DNA of 34,276 nucleotides from Burkholderiales bacterium (GTDB lineage Bacteria; Pseudomonadota; Gammaproteobacteria; Burkholderiales; Casimicrobiaceae): NCBI GenBank assembly GCA_020847675.1, contig JADLBN010000139.1, positions 1 to 34,276 of the forward strand, read 5' to 3'. Shown piece by piece: positions 26,315 to 34,276 of this stretch (position 1 is its first letter; each line of letters starts with the position of its first letter). The notes under the pieces were generated by a model. It saw only the letters and a program-made list of their open reading frames with translations, ran no database searches and was not told where the DNA came from. The position numbers and the translations under genes were made by a program.

Positions 26315-27355
26315 TCAGTATCCCGCGGGGTTGGGATAGCGCGCCGCGACCGCCGCGACGTCGGCGAGCGTCGCCGCGTCGAGAACGGTCCCGGCAGCCG
26401 CGATGTCCTCGTCGAGCTGCGCGAGCGTCGTGGCTCCGAGGATGATCGAACTCACGTACCAGCGCGACCGCAGCCAGCCGAGCGCGAGTTCGACCGGCGT
26501 CAGGCCGCGCCCGTGCGCGAGCTCGACGTAGGCATCGCAGGCTTCCGCGACGAGCGGCTTGCGGTAGCGCCCGCCCACGGTGTCGAACAGCGTGTAGCGC
26601 GCGCCCGCCGGCTTCGCGCCGCCTCGGTACTTGCCGGTCAGGAGTCCCCCGGCGAGCGGCCCGTAGGGCAGCACCGACATGCCCTCGCGGAAGATCGCCT
26701 CGGCGAGATCGCCCTCGACCGCCCGCGACACGAGGCTCGCGCTGTTCTGCACCGTCACCGGACCCGGCACCGAGAGCTCGCGCGCGATGCGGCGGAACTC
26801 GCAGACACCCCACGCCGTCTCGTTCGACAGGCCCCAGTGGCGGATCTTCCCGGCGTCGATCATGCGCGCCATGCCCTCGACCTGCTCGCGCATCGACGGC
26901 CCCTCGCGTTCCAGCGAGGGATCGAACCCTGTGGCGCCGAACTGCGGAACGTTGCGCTGCGGCCAGTGGATCTGGTAGAGGTCGATGCAGTCGAGCTTCA
27001 GGCGCGCGAGGCTCGTGCCCACCGCCTCGGCAATCGTCCCTGCCGTGAGATCGGTCCGTCCGTTGCGAATCCAGTCGCGACGTCCGGGGCCGGCGATCTT
27101 GGTCGCGATCACGAGCCCTTCGCGCCCGCGCTTGCCGATCCAGCTGCCGAGGAACGCCTCGGTCCGCCCCTGCGTCGCCGCGCTGACCGGCACCGGGTAC
27201 ATCTCCGCGGTATCGATGAAATTGACGCCGCGCGCCACCGCGAGGTCGAGCTGCGCGTGCGCGTCGGCCTCGCTGTTCTGCTCGCCCCAGGTCATCGTGC
27301 CGAGGCAGGCCTCGGAGACTTCGAGCGACGTACCGGGGAGCGTGAGTCGGCGCAT
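26315..27355 (-). CDS. Aldo/keto reductase (Tas-like)
   Basis: ATG 27355: MRRLTLPGTSLEVSEACLGTMTWGEQNSEADAHAQLDLAVARGVNFIDTAEMYPVPVSAATQGRTEAFLGSWI...CIDLYQIHWPQRNV. Confidence 0.94.
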   Translation of the reverse strand: MRRLTLPGTSLEVSEACLGTMTWGEQNSEADAHAQLDLAVARGVNFIDTAEMYPVPVSAATQGRTEAFLGSWIGKRGREGLVIATKIAGPGRRDWIRNGRTDLTAGTIAEAVGTSLARLKLDCIDLYQIHWPQRNVPQFGATGFDPSLEREGPSMREQVEGMARMIDAGKIRHWGLSNETAWGVCEFRRIARELSVPGPVTVQNSASLVSRAVEGDLAEAIFREGMSVLPYGPLAGGLLTGKYRGGAKPAGARYTLFDTVGGRYRKPLVAEACDAYVELAHGRGLTPVELALGWLRSRWYVSSIILGATTLAQLDEDIAAAGTVLDAATLADVAAVAARYPNPAGY

Positions 27356-27458
27356 CGGCTTCTCTCGTTCGGGAACCGCGCGCATTCTAAGGCCTGCCGG
27401 CGCGGCCTGGCCGCAGGCGACGCGCGACGCCGTCCGGGCTGCCTCGCGCGAGCAGGCG

Positions 27459-28220
27459 TCAGATGGCCGCGCGCTTGGACCGGCGCAGGATCGCCGTGCC
27501 GGACTTGTCGGGGATGCGCACGAGGCTCTCGGGCTTGTCGGCGAAGAACGCGTCGACCGCCTGCGCGATGCCGGGCCAGGCCCCGCTGCCGTAGTCGTGC
27601 AGGATCAGGAGGCCGCCGGGCACGAGCTTCGGGTAGAAGAACGCGAGCGCCTCGGCGGTCGGCTTGTAGAGGTCGGCATCGAGGTGCACCAGCGCGAAGG
27701 TCTCGCCGGGCGGAACGGACGTCGCGGTGTCGGGAAACCGCCCCTTGCACGCGCGCACGTCCACCGAGGCGCCGACGTAGCGCAGCACCGCCTCGAGCGA
27801 GGTGTCGTCGAAGCGGAAGTCGCCCGCCTTGCGTTCGTGCGCGAGGTCGCGCGAATCGAAGCCCTCGAAGGTGTCGAACAGCCACAGGCGGCGGCCCGGC
27901 AACAGTTCGTGCAGCAGCTTCGCCGTCGTTCCCCGGTAGACGCCGAGTTCGGCGACGCTGCCCGCGATCCCTTCCTCTTCGATCTGCCGCACGTTCTCGA
28001 GGAACATGACCAGACGCGCGAGGTCGGCGCGGTCGTTGCGCGGATTGCGTTCGACCCACAGGCGCCGCCAGCGGTCGAAGTCGAACGAGCGCTTGGCCAT
28101 CCACTCGGGCAGGTGCTGCACCGCGTAGCTGCCGGAAGCGTCGGCAGCCGACACGCCGCCGCGCTTCACCAGCGAGCGCAGTTGCCGCTGCAGGAAGGCC
28201 CGCGAGGACGAGGCCTTCAC
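27459..28220 (-). CDS. TylF/MycF-type class I SAM-dependent methyltransferase
   Basis: 'GSVAELGVYRGTTAKLLHELLPGRRLWLFDTFEGFDSRDL', 'FALVHLDADLYKPTAEALAFFYPKLVPGGLLILHDYGSGAWPGIAQAVDAFF'. Confidence 0.9.
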   Translation of the reverse strand: MKASSSRAFLQRQLRSLVKRGGVSAADASGSYAVQHLPEWMAKRSFDFDRWRRLWVERNPRNDRADLARLVMFLENVRQIEEEGIAGSVAELGVYRGTTAKLLHELLPGRRLWLFDTFEGFDSRDLAHERKAGDFRFDDTSLEAVLRYVGASVDVRACKGRFPDTATSVPPGETFALVHLDADLYKPTAEALAFFYPKLVPGGLLILHDYGSGAWPGIAQAVDAFFADKPESLVRIPDKSGTAILRRSKRAAI

Positions 28221-28266
28221 CGGGCGTCTCGGGGCCGATGCCGGGCCGGCGCGCGACGCCTGCGCG

Positions 28267-28596
28267 TCAACCGGCCGTCGCGTCCAGGTGCGGCGTGACG
28301 AAGTCCACCAGTTGCTGGCGGCTCAGCGCGCCGACCGCACCCTGAACCGCCTTGCCGCCCCGGAACACGACCAGCGTCGGGATGCTGCGGACACCGAGCG
28401 CACCGGGGATCTCGCCGTTCTCGTCGACGTTCATCTTCACGATCTTGAGCCGGCCGGCGTATTCGCGGTCGAGTTCGTCGAGGATGGGGGCGACGGCGCG
28501 GCAGGGTCCGCACCAAGGGGCCCAGAAGTCCACGAGGACCGGGAGGTCGGATTCCAGCACGTCGGTGCGGAAACTGGCGTCGGTGATGTTCTGCAT
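28267..28596 (-). CDS. trxA: Thioredoxin
   Basis: ATG 28596: MQNITDASFRTDVLESDLPVLVDFWAPWCGPCRAVAPILDELDREYAGRLKIVKMNVDENGEIPGALGVRSIPTLVVFRGGK. Confidence 0.96.
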   Translation of the reverse strand: MQNITDASFRTDVLESDLPVLVDFWAPWCGPCRAVAPILDELDREYAGRLKIVKMNVDENGEIPGALGVRSIPTLVVFRGGKAVQGAVGALSRQQLVDFVTPHLDATAG

Positions 28597-28703
28597 GGCG
28601 GCTCCGTGGCCCCGAATCATGCCATGATCGGGCCGCGCCACGGCGCCGCGCTTCGCGCCGCTCCGGCCGGGGCGCAGCCGGCGGCCGTTGCCGACAGCCT
28701 CCC

Positions 28704-29633
28704 GTGATCCCCGCCCGCCTCTGCCGTTCGTGGCTGTTCGTCCCCGGCGGCGACGAGTCCGCGCTCGCGGCAGCGCCCGCATCGGGCGCCGACGTGTTGA
28801 TCCAGGAGCTCGAGGACTTCACGCCCCCGGAACGCCGGGCGCACGCGCGCAGGCTGGCGGCCGAGACGTATCGGGCCTGGCGAGCCGGCGGCGCGGTCGT
28901 CGCGGTGCGGGTGAATCCGCTGGACGGCGACGGGTTGGCGGACCTGGAGGCGGTCATGCGAGGCGCGCCCGACGTCGTGGCGCTGCCGAAGGTCGGTTCG
29001 CCCGCGGACATCGCGCGGCTCGACGGCGAAGTCACCCGGCTGGAGCGCGCCTTCGGCCTGGCGTCCGGATCGACCCGGCTCCTGCCCAACGTCGAGTCCG
29101 CGCGCGGACTCGTGCAAGCCGGAGCGATCGCGAAGGCGAGCCCGCGCGTGGATGCATGCCTCCTCGCCGCCGAGGATCTCGCGGCGGACCTCGGCGCGGA
29201 GCGCGGCCCCGACGCGCTCGAACTCGCCTACGCCCGCCAGCGGTTCCTGGTCGAGTGCGTCGCCGCGGGGGTGATCGCGGTCGATGCCCCCTGCACCTGG
29301 CGCGCCCCTTCGATCGTCGAGCGTGATGCGCGCTGGGCGCGGCGACTGGGCTACCGGGCGAAGAGCCTCGTCGATCCAGCGCACGCGGCGATCGTCAACA
29401 CCGTGCTCACGCCTTCCGCCGCGGAAGTCGCGCACGCACGGCGGCTCGTGGATGCGTTCGAGGCGGCGCGAAGCCGGGGCGAGCCTCGCGCCGAACTCGA
29501 CGGGTCGCTGGTCGAAGTGCCGGCGTGGCAGAACGCGCGGCGCCTGATCGAACGCGCACGCGAGCTCGAGTCGCGCCCGCAGGAACGGCACCCGTCCGGG
29601 TTGTCGCAACCACGCGACGCCGGATCGCGATGA
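28704..29633 (+). CDS. HpcH/HpaI aldolase / citrate lyase beta-like (CoA ester lyase family)
   Basis: GTG start; 'RSWLFVPGGDESALAAAPASGADVLIQELEDFTPPERR', 'VAVRVNPLDGDGLADLEAVM', 'VVALPKVGSPADI', 'LLPNVESARGLVQAGAIA', 'RLGYRAKSLVDPAHAAIVNTVLTPS'. Confidence 0.9.
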   Translation: MIPARLCRSWLFVPGGDESALAAAPASGADVLIQELEDFTPPERRAHARRLAAETYRAWRAGGAVVAVRVNPLDGDGLADLEAVMRGAPDVVALPKVGSPADIARLDGEVTRLERAFGLASGSTRLLPNVESARGLVQAGAIAKASPRVDACLLAAEDLAADLGAERGPDALELAYARQRFLVECVAAGVIAVDAPCTWRAPSIVERDARWARRLGYRAKSLVDPAHAAIVNTVLTPSAAEVAHARRLVDAFEAARSRGEPRAELDGSLVEVPAWQNARRLIERARELESRPQERHPSGLSQPRDAGSR

Positions 29634-29694
29634 CCCCGGTCGCGGCGCCCGCCTCGCCAGCGCTGCTCCTCGCCGCGCGCGCCGGCTGAGGCGA

Positions 29695-30189
29695 TCAGTT
29701 CAGTTCGACCCGGCGCGCCCAGCGCGTCCCGACCCAGGCGGTGACGAAGAATCCGATGACGGCGGCCGCACTCGTGAGTGCGAGGCTCAGGAAGAACCGC
29801 TTCCATCCCGGGCGCTCGGGCAAGCCCTCGACCGGGACGACGTTGGCCGACTCGCCGTTGTAGCTCGCGAGCGGCGCATCGGGCGAGTACCACACCTTGA
29901 CCGACCGGCCGGCCTCGAACGGGACGCCCGGCGCTTCCTCGAGCACCTTCCTGCCGTCGACGAGCTTCCCCGGAAGGTGGAAGGGCGGCGGCTCGTCCGA
30001 GCCCGCCACCTTGCCCGACACGTACGGATAGCCGGCGTTGTCGTGCCACTCGTCCATCACGAACTCGACCTGCCGGTACGAATCGCCATACCAGAGGTGC
30101 ACGAACGACACGAACGCACCCTGAGCCGCGTAGAACATCGCCGCGACGGTCAGCATGAACGGAATCACCTGGGGACTGAAACGGAACAT
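29695..30189 (-). CDS. DUF3592-like membrane protein
   Basis: 164 aa with N- and C-terminal TM segments; 'GRSVKVWYSPDAPLASYNGES' resembles the V.YdP.nP..s motif of DUF3592. Confidence 0.65.
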   Translation of the reverse strand: MFRFSPQVIPFMLTVAAMFYAAQGAFVSFVHLWYGDSYRQVEFVMDEWHDNAGYPYVSGKVAGSDEPPPFHLPGKLVDGRKVLEEAPGVPFEAGRSVKVWYSPDAPLASYNGESANVVPVEGLPERPGWKRFFLSLALTSAAAVIGFFVTAWVGTRWARRVELN

Positions 30190-30392
30190 GGCCGCGCCTT
30201 TCGCCGCTCGATGTCGCCTCCGCGTTCGTCGGGCGGCGATCCCCCGAAACGCCGCAGGCGATCGGCCCGACGGCCACTGTACGCCGGCGACGGCCGTTTC
30301 CCAAGGAGGGTGCGGCGTTGCGCCGATGACGCAGGTCGGACGCGCGAGACCGCTGCGCCGCGTGCGATCCGGCAGGCAGATATGCTAATGTC

Positions 30393-31058
30393 ATGACGTT
30401 CGACCCGACCCGGACTTCCCCGATGAAGCAGCGGACGCTGGTTTCCGATCGACGGTACTTCGGCATCGACGCCCTTGCGCTTCGGGCTGCGGCCGCCCGC
30501 GTGGTCTCCCGCGTGGCCGGTCTGCCGCCGGAGCGGGCACGGGTGCGCGGCGCGTTCCTGCGCCAGGACTTCGGGCTCGACACGGTCGACGGCCGCGCGC
30601 TGCTCGAGGAGTTCTGCGCGGTCGGACTCCTGCAGAAACCGGCGGAACCGGCGAGCGACTTCCTGGTGACGCCGAAGTTGGCCGAGTATGCGAACGCACG
30701 GATCGTCGAACCGCTGCCGCGCGCGAAGGCCAAGGCGCTCGTCCTGCGCGCCTGCGAACTGGCCGAGCGGGTGAACCGCGACTGGTCGCGCAATCCGCTC
30801 GAGATCGCGGCGGTTGCGCCCCACGGGTCTTACCTGAGCCGCGAGCAGCGCCTCGACGAGCTTCCGATCGCGCTCGTCGTGCGTGCCCGGCCCTCGACCC
30901 GGCGCGCGCGTTTCCACCAGCTCTCGAAGACCGACGGCGCCCAGGGCCTGCGCGAGAGCTTCAGCGAACTTTCGTCGTTCGTGCGCGTGCGGCTCGTGAC
31001 CGCGCTCGACGCGGTGCCCCGCCCGTTCTCGGTTGCCTGGCAGGCCGAAGACGACTGA
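30393..31058 (+). CDS. Hypothetical protein: winged-helix-like N-terminus plus degenerate nucleotidyltransferase-like C-terminus
   Basis: 'GRALLEEFCAVGLLQKPAEPASDFLVTPKLAEYANARIV' wHTH-like; 'LEIAAVAPHGSYLSREQRLDELPIALVVRAR' resembles the GS...D.D.. NTase motif. Start may be ATG 30423. Confidence 0.6.
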   Translation: MTFDPTRTSPMKQRTLVSDRRYFGIDALALRAAAARVVSRVAGLPPERARVRGAFLRQDFGLDTVDGRALLEEFCAVGLLQKPAEPASDFLVTPKLAEYANARIVEPLPRAKAKALVLRACELAERVNRDWSRNPLEIAAVAPHGSYLSREQRLDELPIALVVRARPSTRRARFHQLSKTDGAQGLRESFSELSSFVRVRLVTALDAVPRPFSVAWQAEDD

Positions 31059-31062
31059 CCCG

Positions 31063-32547
31063 ATGGGCAGCACCCCGGCAGCGGCACGGCTCGCCGCCGT
31101 CCCGGCGTTCGTCGCCGCGCTCGCGTTCGGACCGGCGTCGCTCGCCGCACCGCCTTCAGCGGGCGGATGCCCGGTGTTCCCGGCGAACAACGTGTGGAAC
31201 GCACGCGTCGATGCGCTCCCGGTGCACCCGCAGTCCGACGCCTGGGTCGCAGCGATCGGAGCCGCAAGACCGCTGCACCCGGACTTCGGCACGGTCTGGA
31301 ACGGCGCTCCCAACGGCATTCCCTGGGTCGTCGCACCGCCCGGGACGAAAGGCGTCGCGGTCCGCTTCGAGTACGACGACGAGAGCGACCCCGGACCCTA
31401 CCCGATCCCGCCCGGTGCGCCGATCGAAGGCGGCGCAGGCTCGGACGGCGACCGTCACGTGCTGGTCGTCGACGCGGCGACCTGCCGGCTCTACGAACTG
31501 TTCGCCGCGTACCCGGAAGCCGATGGCACCTGGCGCGCCGGTTCGGGCGCGATCTTCGACCTTCGCGGCAACGCGCTGCGCCCGGCGACCTGGACCTCTG
31601 CCGACGCCGCGGGACTGCCGATCCTGCCCGGACTGGTGCGCTACGAGGAAGCGGTCTCTGGCGAGATCGCGCACGCGCTGCGCTTCACCGCGCCGCAGAC
31701 TCGGGGCGAGTTCGTGTGGCCCGCGCGCCACGAGGCGTCGAGCCTGACCGATGCCCGGGTTCCGCCGATGGGACAACGGTTCCGGCTCAAGGCGTCGGTC
31801 GACGTCACGTCGTTTCCCGCATCGGTGCGCCCGATCCTCGAGGCGCTGAAGCGCTACGGCATGATGCTCGCCGACAACGGCTCGTCCTGGTTCATCTCCG
31901 GTGCGCCCGATCCGCGGTGGAGCGACGACGACCTGCACCAGTTGCAACGCCTGACCGGCGCGTCGTTCGAGGCGGTCGACACGTCCTCGCTGATGATCGA
32001 CCCGGACTCGGCCGCCACGCGATCGAACGCGCCGGGAGACGGGCGCACCGCGGTCGAATTCCGCCGCGGCTCGTCCGACCATTACTTCCTCTCGTCGGAT
32101 CCGGCGGAGATCACCGCCCTCGACGCAGGCTTGTTCGCCGAATGGCAGCGCACCGGCGAATCGCTCGCCGTCGCTCCCGCCGGAACGCGCTCGTTCGCCG
32201 GCGCCACGCCGGTGTGCCGCTACTTCGGCCTTCCGCAGGCCGGACTCGACGCCCACTTCTACTCGGCGTCGCCCGCCGAGTGCGCGCTGGTGTCGGTGCT
32301 CTTCGCGAGTGCCTGGGTGCTCGAATCGCCCGAGGTGTTCGCGATGGCGCTCCCGGACCCGGACACCGGCGCCTGTCCGGCGGGCGCGAACGCGGTGTAC
32401 CGCGTGCTGAACGGCCGGCGCGACGCGAACCACCGCTACGTCGCGTCGCGCGCGCTCCGCGATTCGATGGTCGCCGCCGGCTGGATCGCCGAAGGCTACG
32501 GACCGGCGCAGGTCGCGATGTGCTCGCCGGCGCGAAGCGCGCCGTGA
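31063..32547 (+). CDS. Secreted protein: uncharacterised N-terminal domain plus C-terminal DUF5648-like repeats
   Basis: ATG 31063 with signal-like segment; C-term 'VEFRRGSSDHYFLSSDPAEITALDAGLFAEWQRTGESLAV...TPVCRYFGLPQAGLDAHFYSASPAECALV...AVYRVLNGRRDANHRYVAS'. Confidence 0.8.
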   Translation: MGSTPAAARLAAVPAFVAALAFGPASLAAPPSAGGCPVFPANNVWNARVDALPVHPQSDAWVAAIGAARPLHPDFGTVWNGAPNGIPWVVAPPGTKGVAVRFEYDDESDPGPYPIPPGAPIEGGAGSDGDRHVLVVDAATCRLYELFAAYPEADGTWRAGSGAIFDLRGNALRPATWTSADAAGLPILPGLVRYEEAVSGEIAHALRFTAPQTRGEFVWPARHEASSLTDARVPPMGQRFRLKASVDVTSFPASVRPILEALKRYGMMLADNGSSWFISGAPDPRWSDDDLHQLQRLTGASFEAVDTSSLMIDPDSAATRSNAPGDGRTAVEFRRGSSDHYFLSSDPAEITALDAGLFAEWQRTGESLAVAPAGTRSFAGATPVCRYFGLPQAGLDAHFYSASPAECALVSVLFASAWVLESPEVFAMALPDPDTGACPAGANAVYRVLNGRRDANHRYVASRALRDSMVAAGWIAEGYGPAQVAMCSPARSAP

Positions 32548-32600
32548 ACCTCCGTTCGTGCGTCGAGTAAAGTAGCGGATCGACCCGCAAGGCGATCCCG

Positions 32601-33164
32601 ATGGCGATCCTGGTCGCAGGACTCGTGCTGTTCCTCGGCGTGCACCTCGTGCCCGCGTTCCCCGCGCGGCGCGAGGCCCTGCTCGCGCGCTGGGGCAGGC
32701 CGCGCTACAGGCTCGCGTTCTCGGCTGTCGCGGGCGTCGGCCTCGTGCTGATCGTCGCCGGTTTCGCCCGCGCGCCGCGCACGCCGCTCTTCGCGCCCTT
32801 CCCCGCCGCGATCGCCGCAGCTCCGTTCGTGATGGCCGCGTCGATGATCCTGTTCGCGGCCGCGAACCTCGAAGGCCGCCTGCGCCGCGCGCTGCGCCAC
32901 CCGATGCTCATCGGCACGATCCTGGGGTCGGGCGTCCACCTCGTCGCCAACGGCGACCTCGCGGGGACCGTGCTGTTCGGCGCCTTCCTCGCCTGGGCAA
33001 TCGTCGACCTCGTTTCGGCAAGCGCGCGCGGAGCGACGAGGGCCTTCGCGCCCCGCGCGTCGCACGATGCGATCGCGGTCGCCGGCGGACTCGCGGTGTT
33101 CGCCGCGGTGGCCGTGCTGCACGGCGTGCTGTTCGGACCGCGCGTCGTGCCTTTCGGATGGTGA
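32601..33164 (+). CDS. NnrU family membrane protein
   Basis: MAILVAGLVLFLGVHLVPAFPARREALLARWGRPRYRLAFSAVAGVGLVLIVAGF...RHPMLIGTILGSGVHLVANGDLAGTVLFGAFLAWAIVDL. Confidence 0.9.
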   Translation: MAILVAGLVLFLGVHLVPAFPARREALLARWGRPRYRLAFSAVAGVGLVLIVAGFARAPRTPLFAPFPAAIAAAPFVMAASMILFAAANLEGRLRRALRHPMLIGTILGSGVHLVANGDLAGTVLFGAFLAWAIVDLVSASARGATRAFAPRASHDAIAVAGGLAVFAAVAVLHGVLFGPRVVPFGW

Positions 33165-34126
33165 CGCCGGCACGCGACTTCGCGCAGGGCGGCGCGGCAG
33201 CGCCGGCGAAGGCCGTGCGCGGAACGGCGCGCCTGCGGCGCTACGTGTCGCCCGCGGTCGAGATCGCGCGCCACCCGTGGCCGTTCGTGCGCGAGGTGCT
33301 GCGCGAGTTCTCGCACAACCACGGCCTGCTCCTGGCCGGCGCGGTCGCCTACTACATGCTGCTGTCGATCGTGCCGCTCCTGATCCTGCTCGTGGTCGGC
33401 CTCTCGCACGTGCTCGACCCCGCGATGCTGATCGCGACACTGGTGCGCTACCTCGATCTCGTCCTCCCCGGTCAGTCCGAGCCGATCGTCAAGGACCTCG
33501 CGGCGTTCCTGCGCCACCGCTTCGAGGTGTCCGGCGTGGTCGTCCTGGTGCTCCTGTTCTTCAGCTCGCTCGCGTTCGGCATCCTCGAGAAGTCGTTCGC
33601 GGTGATCTTCCATCACCGCCGCCGCGAGCGCGAGCGGAGCTGGATCACCTCGATGCTGATCCCCTACGCGTTCATCGTGATCGTGGGCTTCGGACTCGTC
33701 GCCATCACGATCGTGTCGGGCGCGCTGCAGGCGCTCGCCGCCGCCGGAGTCCACCTCTTCGGCGAAGTGCGGGCCATCGACCGCGCGTCCGTGTGGATGG
33801 TCTACCTGATCGGCGTCGCCGGCGAGATCCTGCTCCTCACCGCGATCTATCTGGTGATGCCCGCCGGCCGGCTGCGCCTGAGGCACGCGCTGATCGGTGG
33901 CATCGTCGCGGGACTCCTGTGGGAGCTCACGCGCCACCTGCTCGTCTGGTACTTCGCGACGATCTCGCAGGTCGGCGTCGTCTACGGCTCGTTCGCCACG
34001 GCGATCGCGGTCCTGCTCACCTTCGAGATCGCGGCCACCGTGCTGCTCCTGGGCGCGCAGGTGATCGCGGTCTACGAGCGCCGGCTGCGCCGCCACGAGG
34101 GCGCGGCGGCCGGACCGCCGATGTAG
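33158..34126 (+). CDS. YihY/BrkB family inner-membrane protein
   Basis: 'REFSHNHGLLLAGAVAYYMLLSIVPLLILLVVGLSHVLD...FGILEKSFAVIFHHRR...YGSFATAIAVLLTFEIAATVLLLGAQVIAVYE'; overlaps the NnrU-family gene by 7 bp. Confidence 0.92.
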   Translation: MVTPARDFAQGGAAAPAKAVRGTARLRRYVSPAVEIARHPWPFVREVLREFSHNHGLLLAGAVAYYMLLSIVPLLILLVVGLSHVLDPAMLIATLVRYLDLVLPGQSEPIVKDLAAFLRHRFEVSGVVVLVLLFFSSLAFGILEKSFAVIFHHRRRERERSWITSMLIPYAFIVIVGFGLVAITIVSGALQALAAAGVHLFGEVRAIDRASVWMVYLIGVAGEILLLTAIYLVMPAGRLRLRHALIGGIVAGLLWELTRHLLVWYFATISQVGVVYGSFATAIAVLLTFEIAATVLLLGAQVIAVYERRLRRHEGAAAGPPM

Positions 34127-34185
34127 CCGCGGCTCCGCCCCGGCCTGCCAGGGAAGCTCTGCGAAAGTGGGCGCGGGCGCGACGC

Positions 34186-34274
34186 GAATGCCGGAGATGA
34201 TCACGAGGCGCCGACCGCAGGGTGTGGCAGGCACCCCACCCAAGGTCGGCAACGATGTGAGCGCTCCGGCATTC
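34186..34274. repeat. Nested inverted repeat / cruciform element
   Basis: Outer 11-bp perfect arms gaatgccggag (34186-34196) / ctccggcattc (34264-34274); inner 7-bp arms gccgacc (34210-34216) / ggtcggc (34244-34250); innermost gggtg (34220-34224) / caccc. Confidence 0.8.
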
Positions 34275-34276
34275 AC

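Noticed and set aside
32705-34276. 523-aa minus-strand ORF at the right edge
   Set aside because: Antisense to NnrU and YihY; His/Asp/Arg-rich typical of the reverse strand of membrane proteins. Its first codons are the nested inverted repeat, not a protein motif.
34186-34276. Considered whether the nested inverted repeat is an integron attC site
   Set aside because: No RYYYAAC/GTTRRRY core sites at the outer arms and no integrase or cassette organisation in view.

Overview
High-GC (about 70%) bacterial chromosomal window, most like a betaproteobacterium (inferred from protein style, not proven). It is densely coding, with about 34 credible CDS. I found no rRNA, tRNA, CRISPR array, transposase or phage module. 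The long antisense ORFs in the track are GC-driven shadows of the real genes. Most content is housekeeping or envelope: ketopantoate reductase, MsrA, SerC/SerA, thioredoxin, GST, AEC and GntP transporters, patatin, aldo/keto reductase, NnrU, YihY. The parts most worth follow-up are: (1) an isolated, translationally coupled two-gene unit encoding a gingipain/caspase-like (clan CD) cysteine peptidase and a small beta-rich partner, bounded by strong hairpins; (2) an ArgB-fold kinase lacking both catalytic lysines, upstream of serC-serA and divergent from a LicC/IPCT-like nucleotidyltransferase plus a TagF-like glycerophosphotransferase; (3) a membrane-anchored Mrr-like nuclease with a modified catalytic motif; (4) a tandem, overlapping pair of ModE-HTH/PBP-like regulators; (5) a wHTH plus degenerate nucleotidyltransferase-like protein; (6) palindromic intergenic elements, namely a 3x12-bp tandem palindrome, a 22-bp perfect palindrome and a nested ~90-bp cruciform at the right edge.
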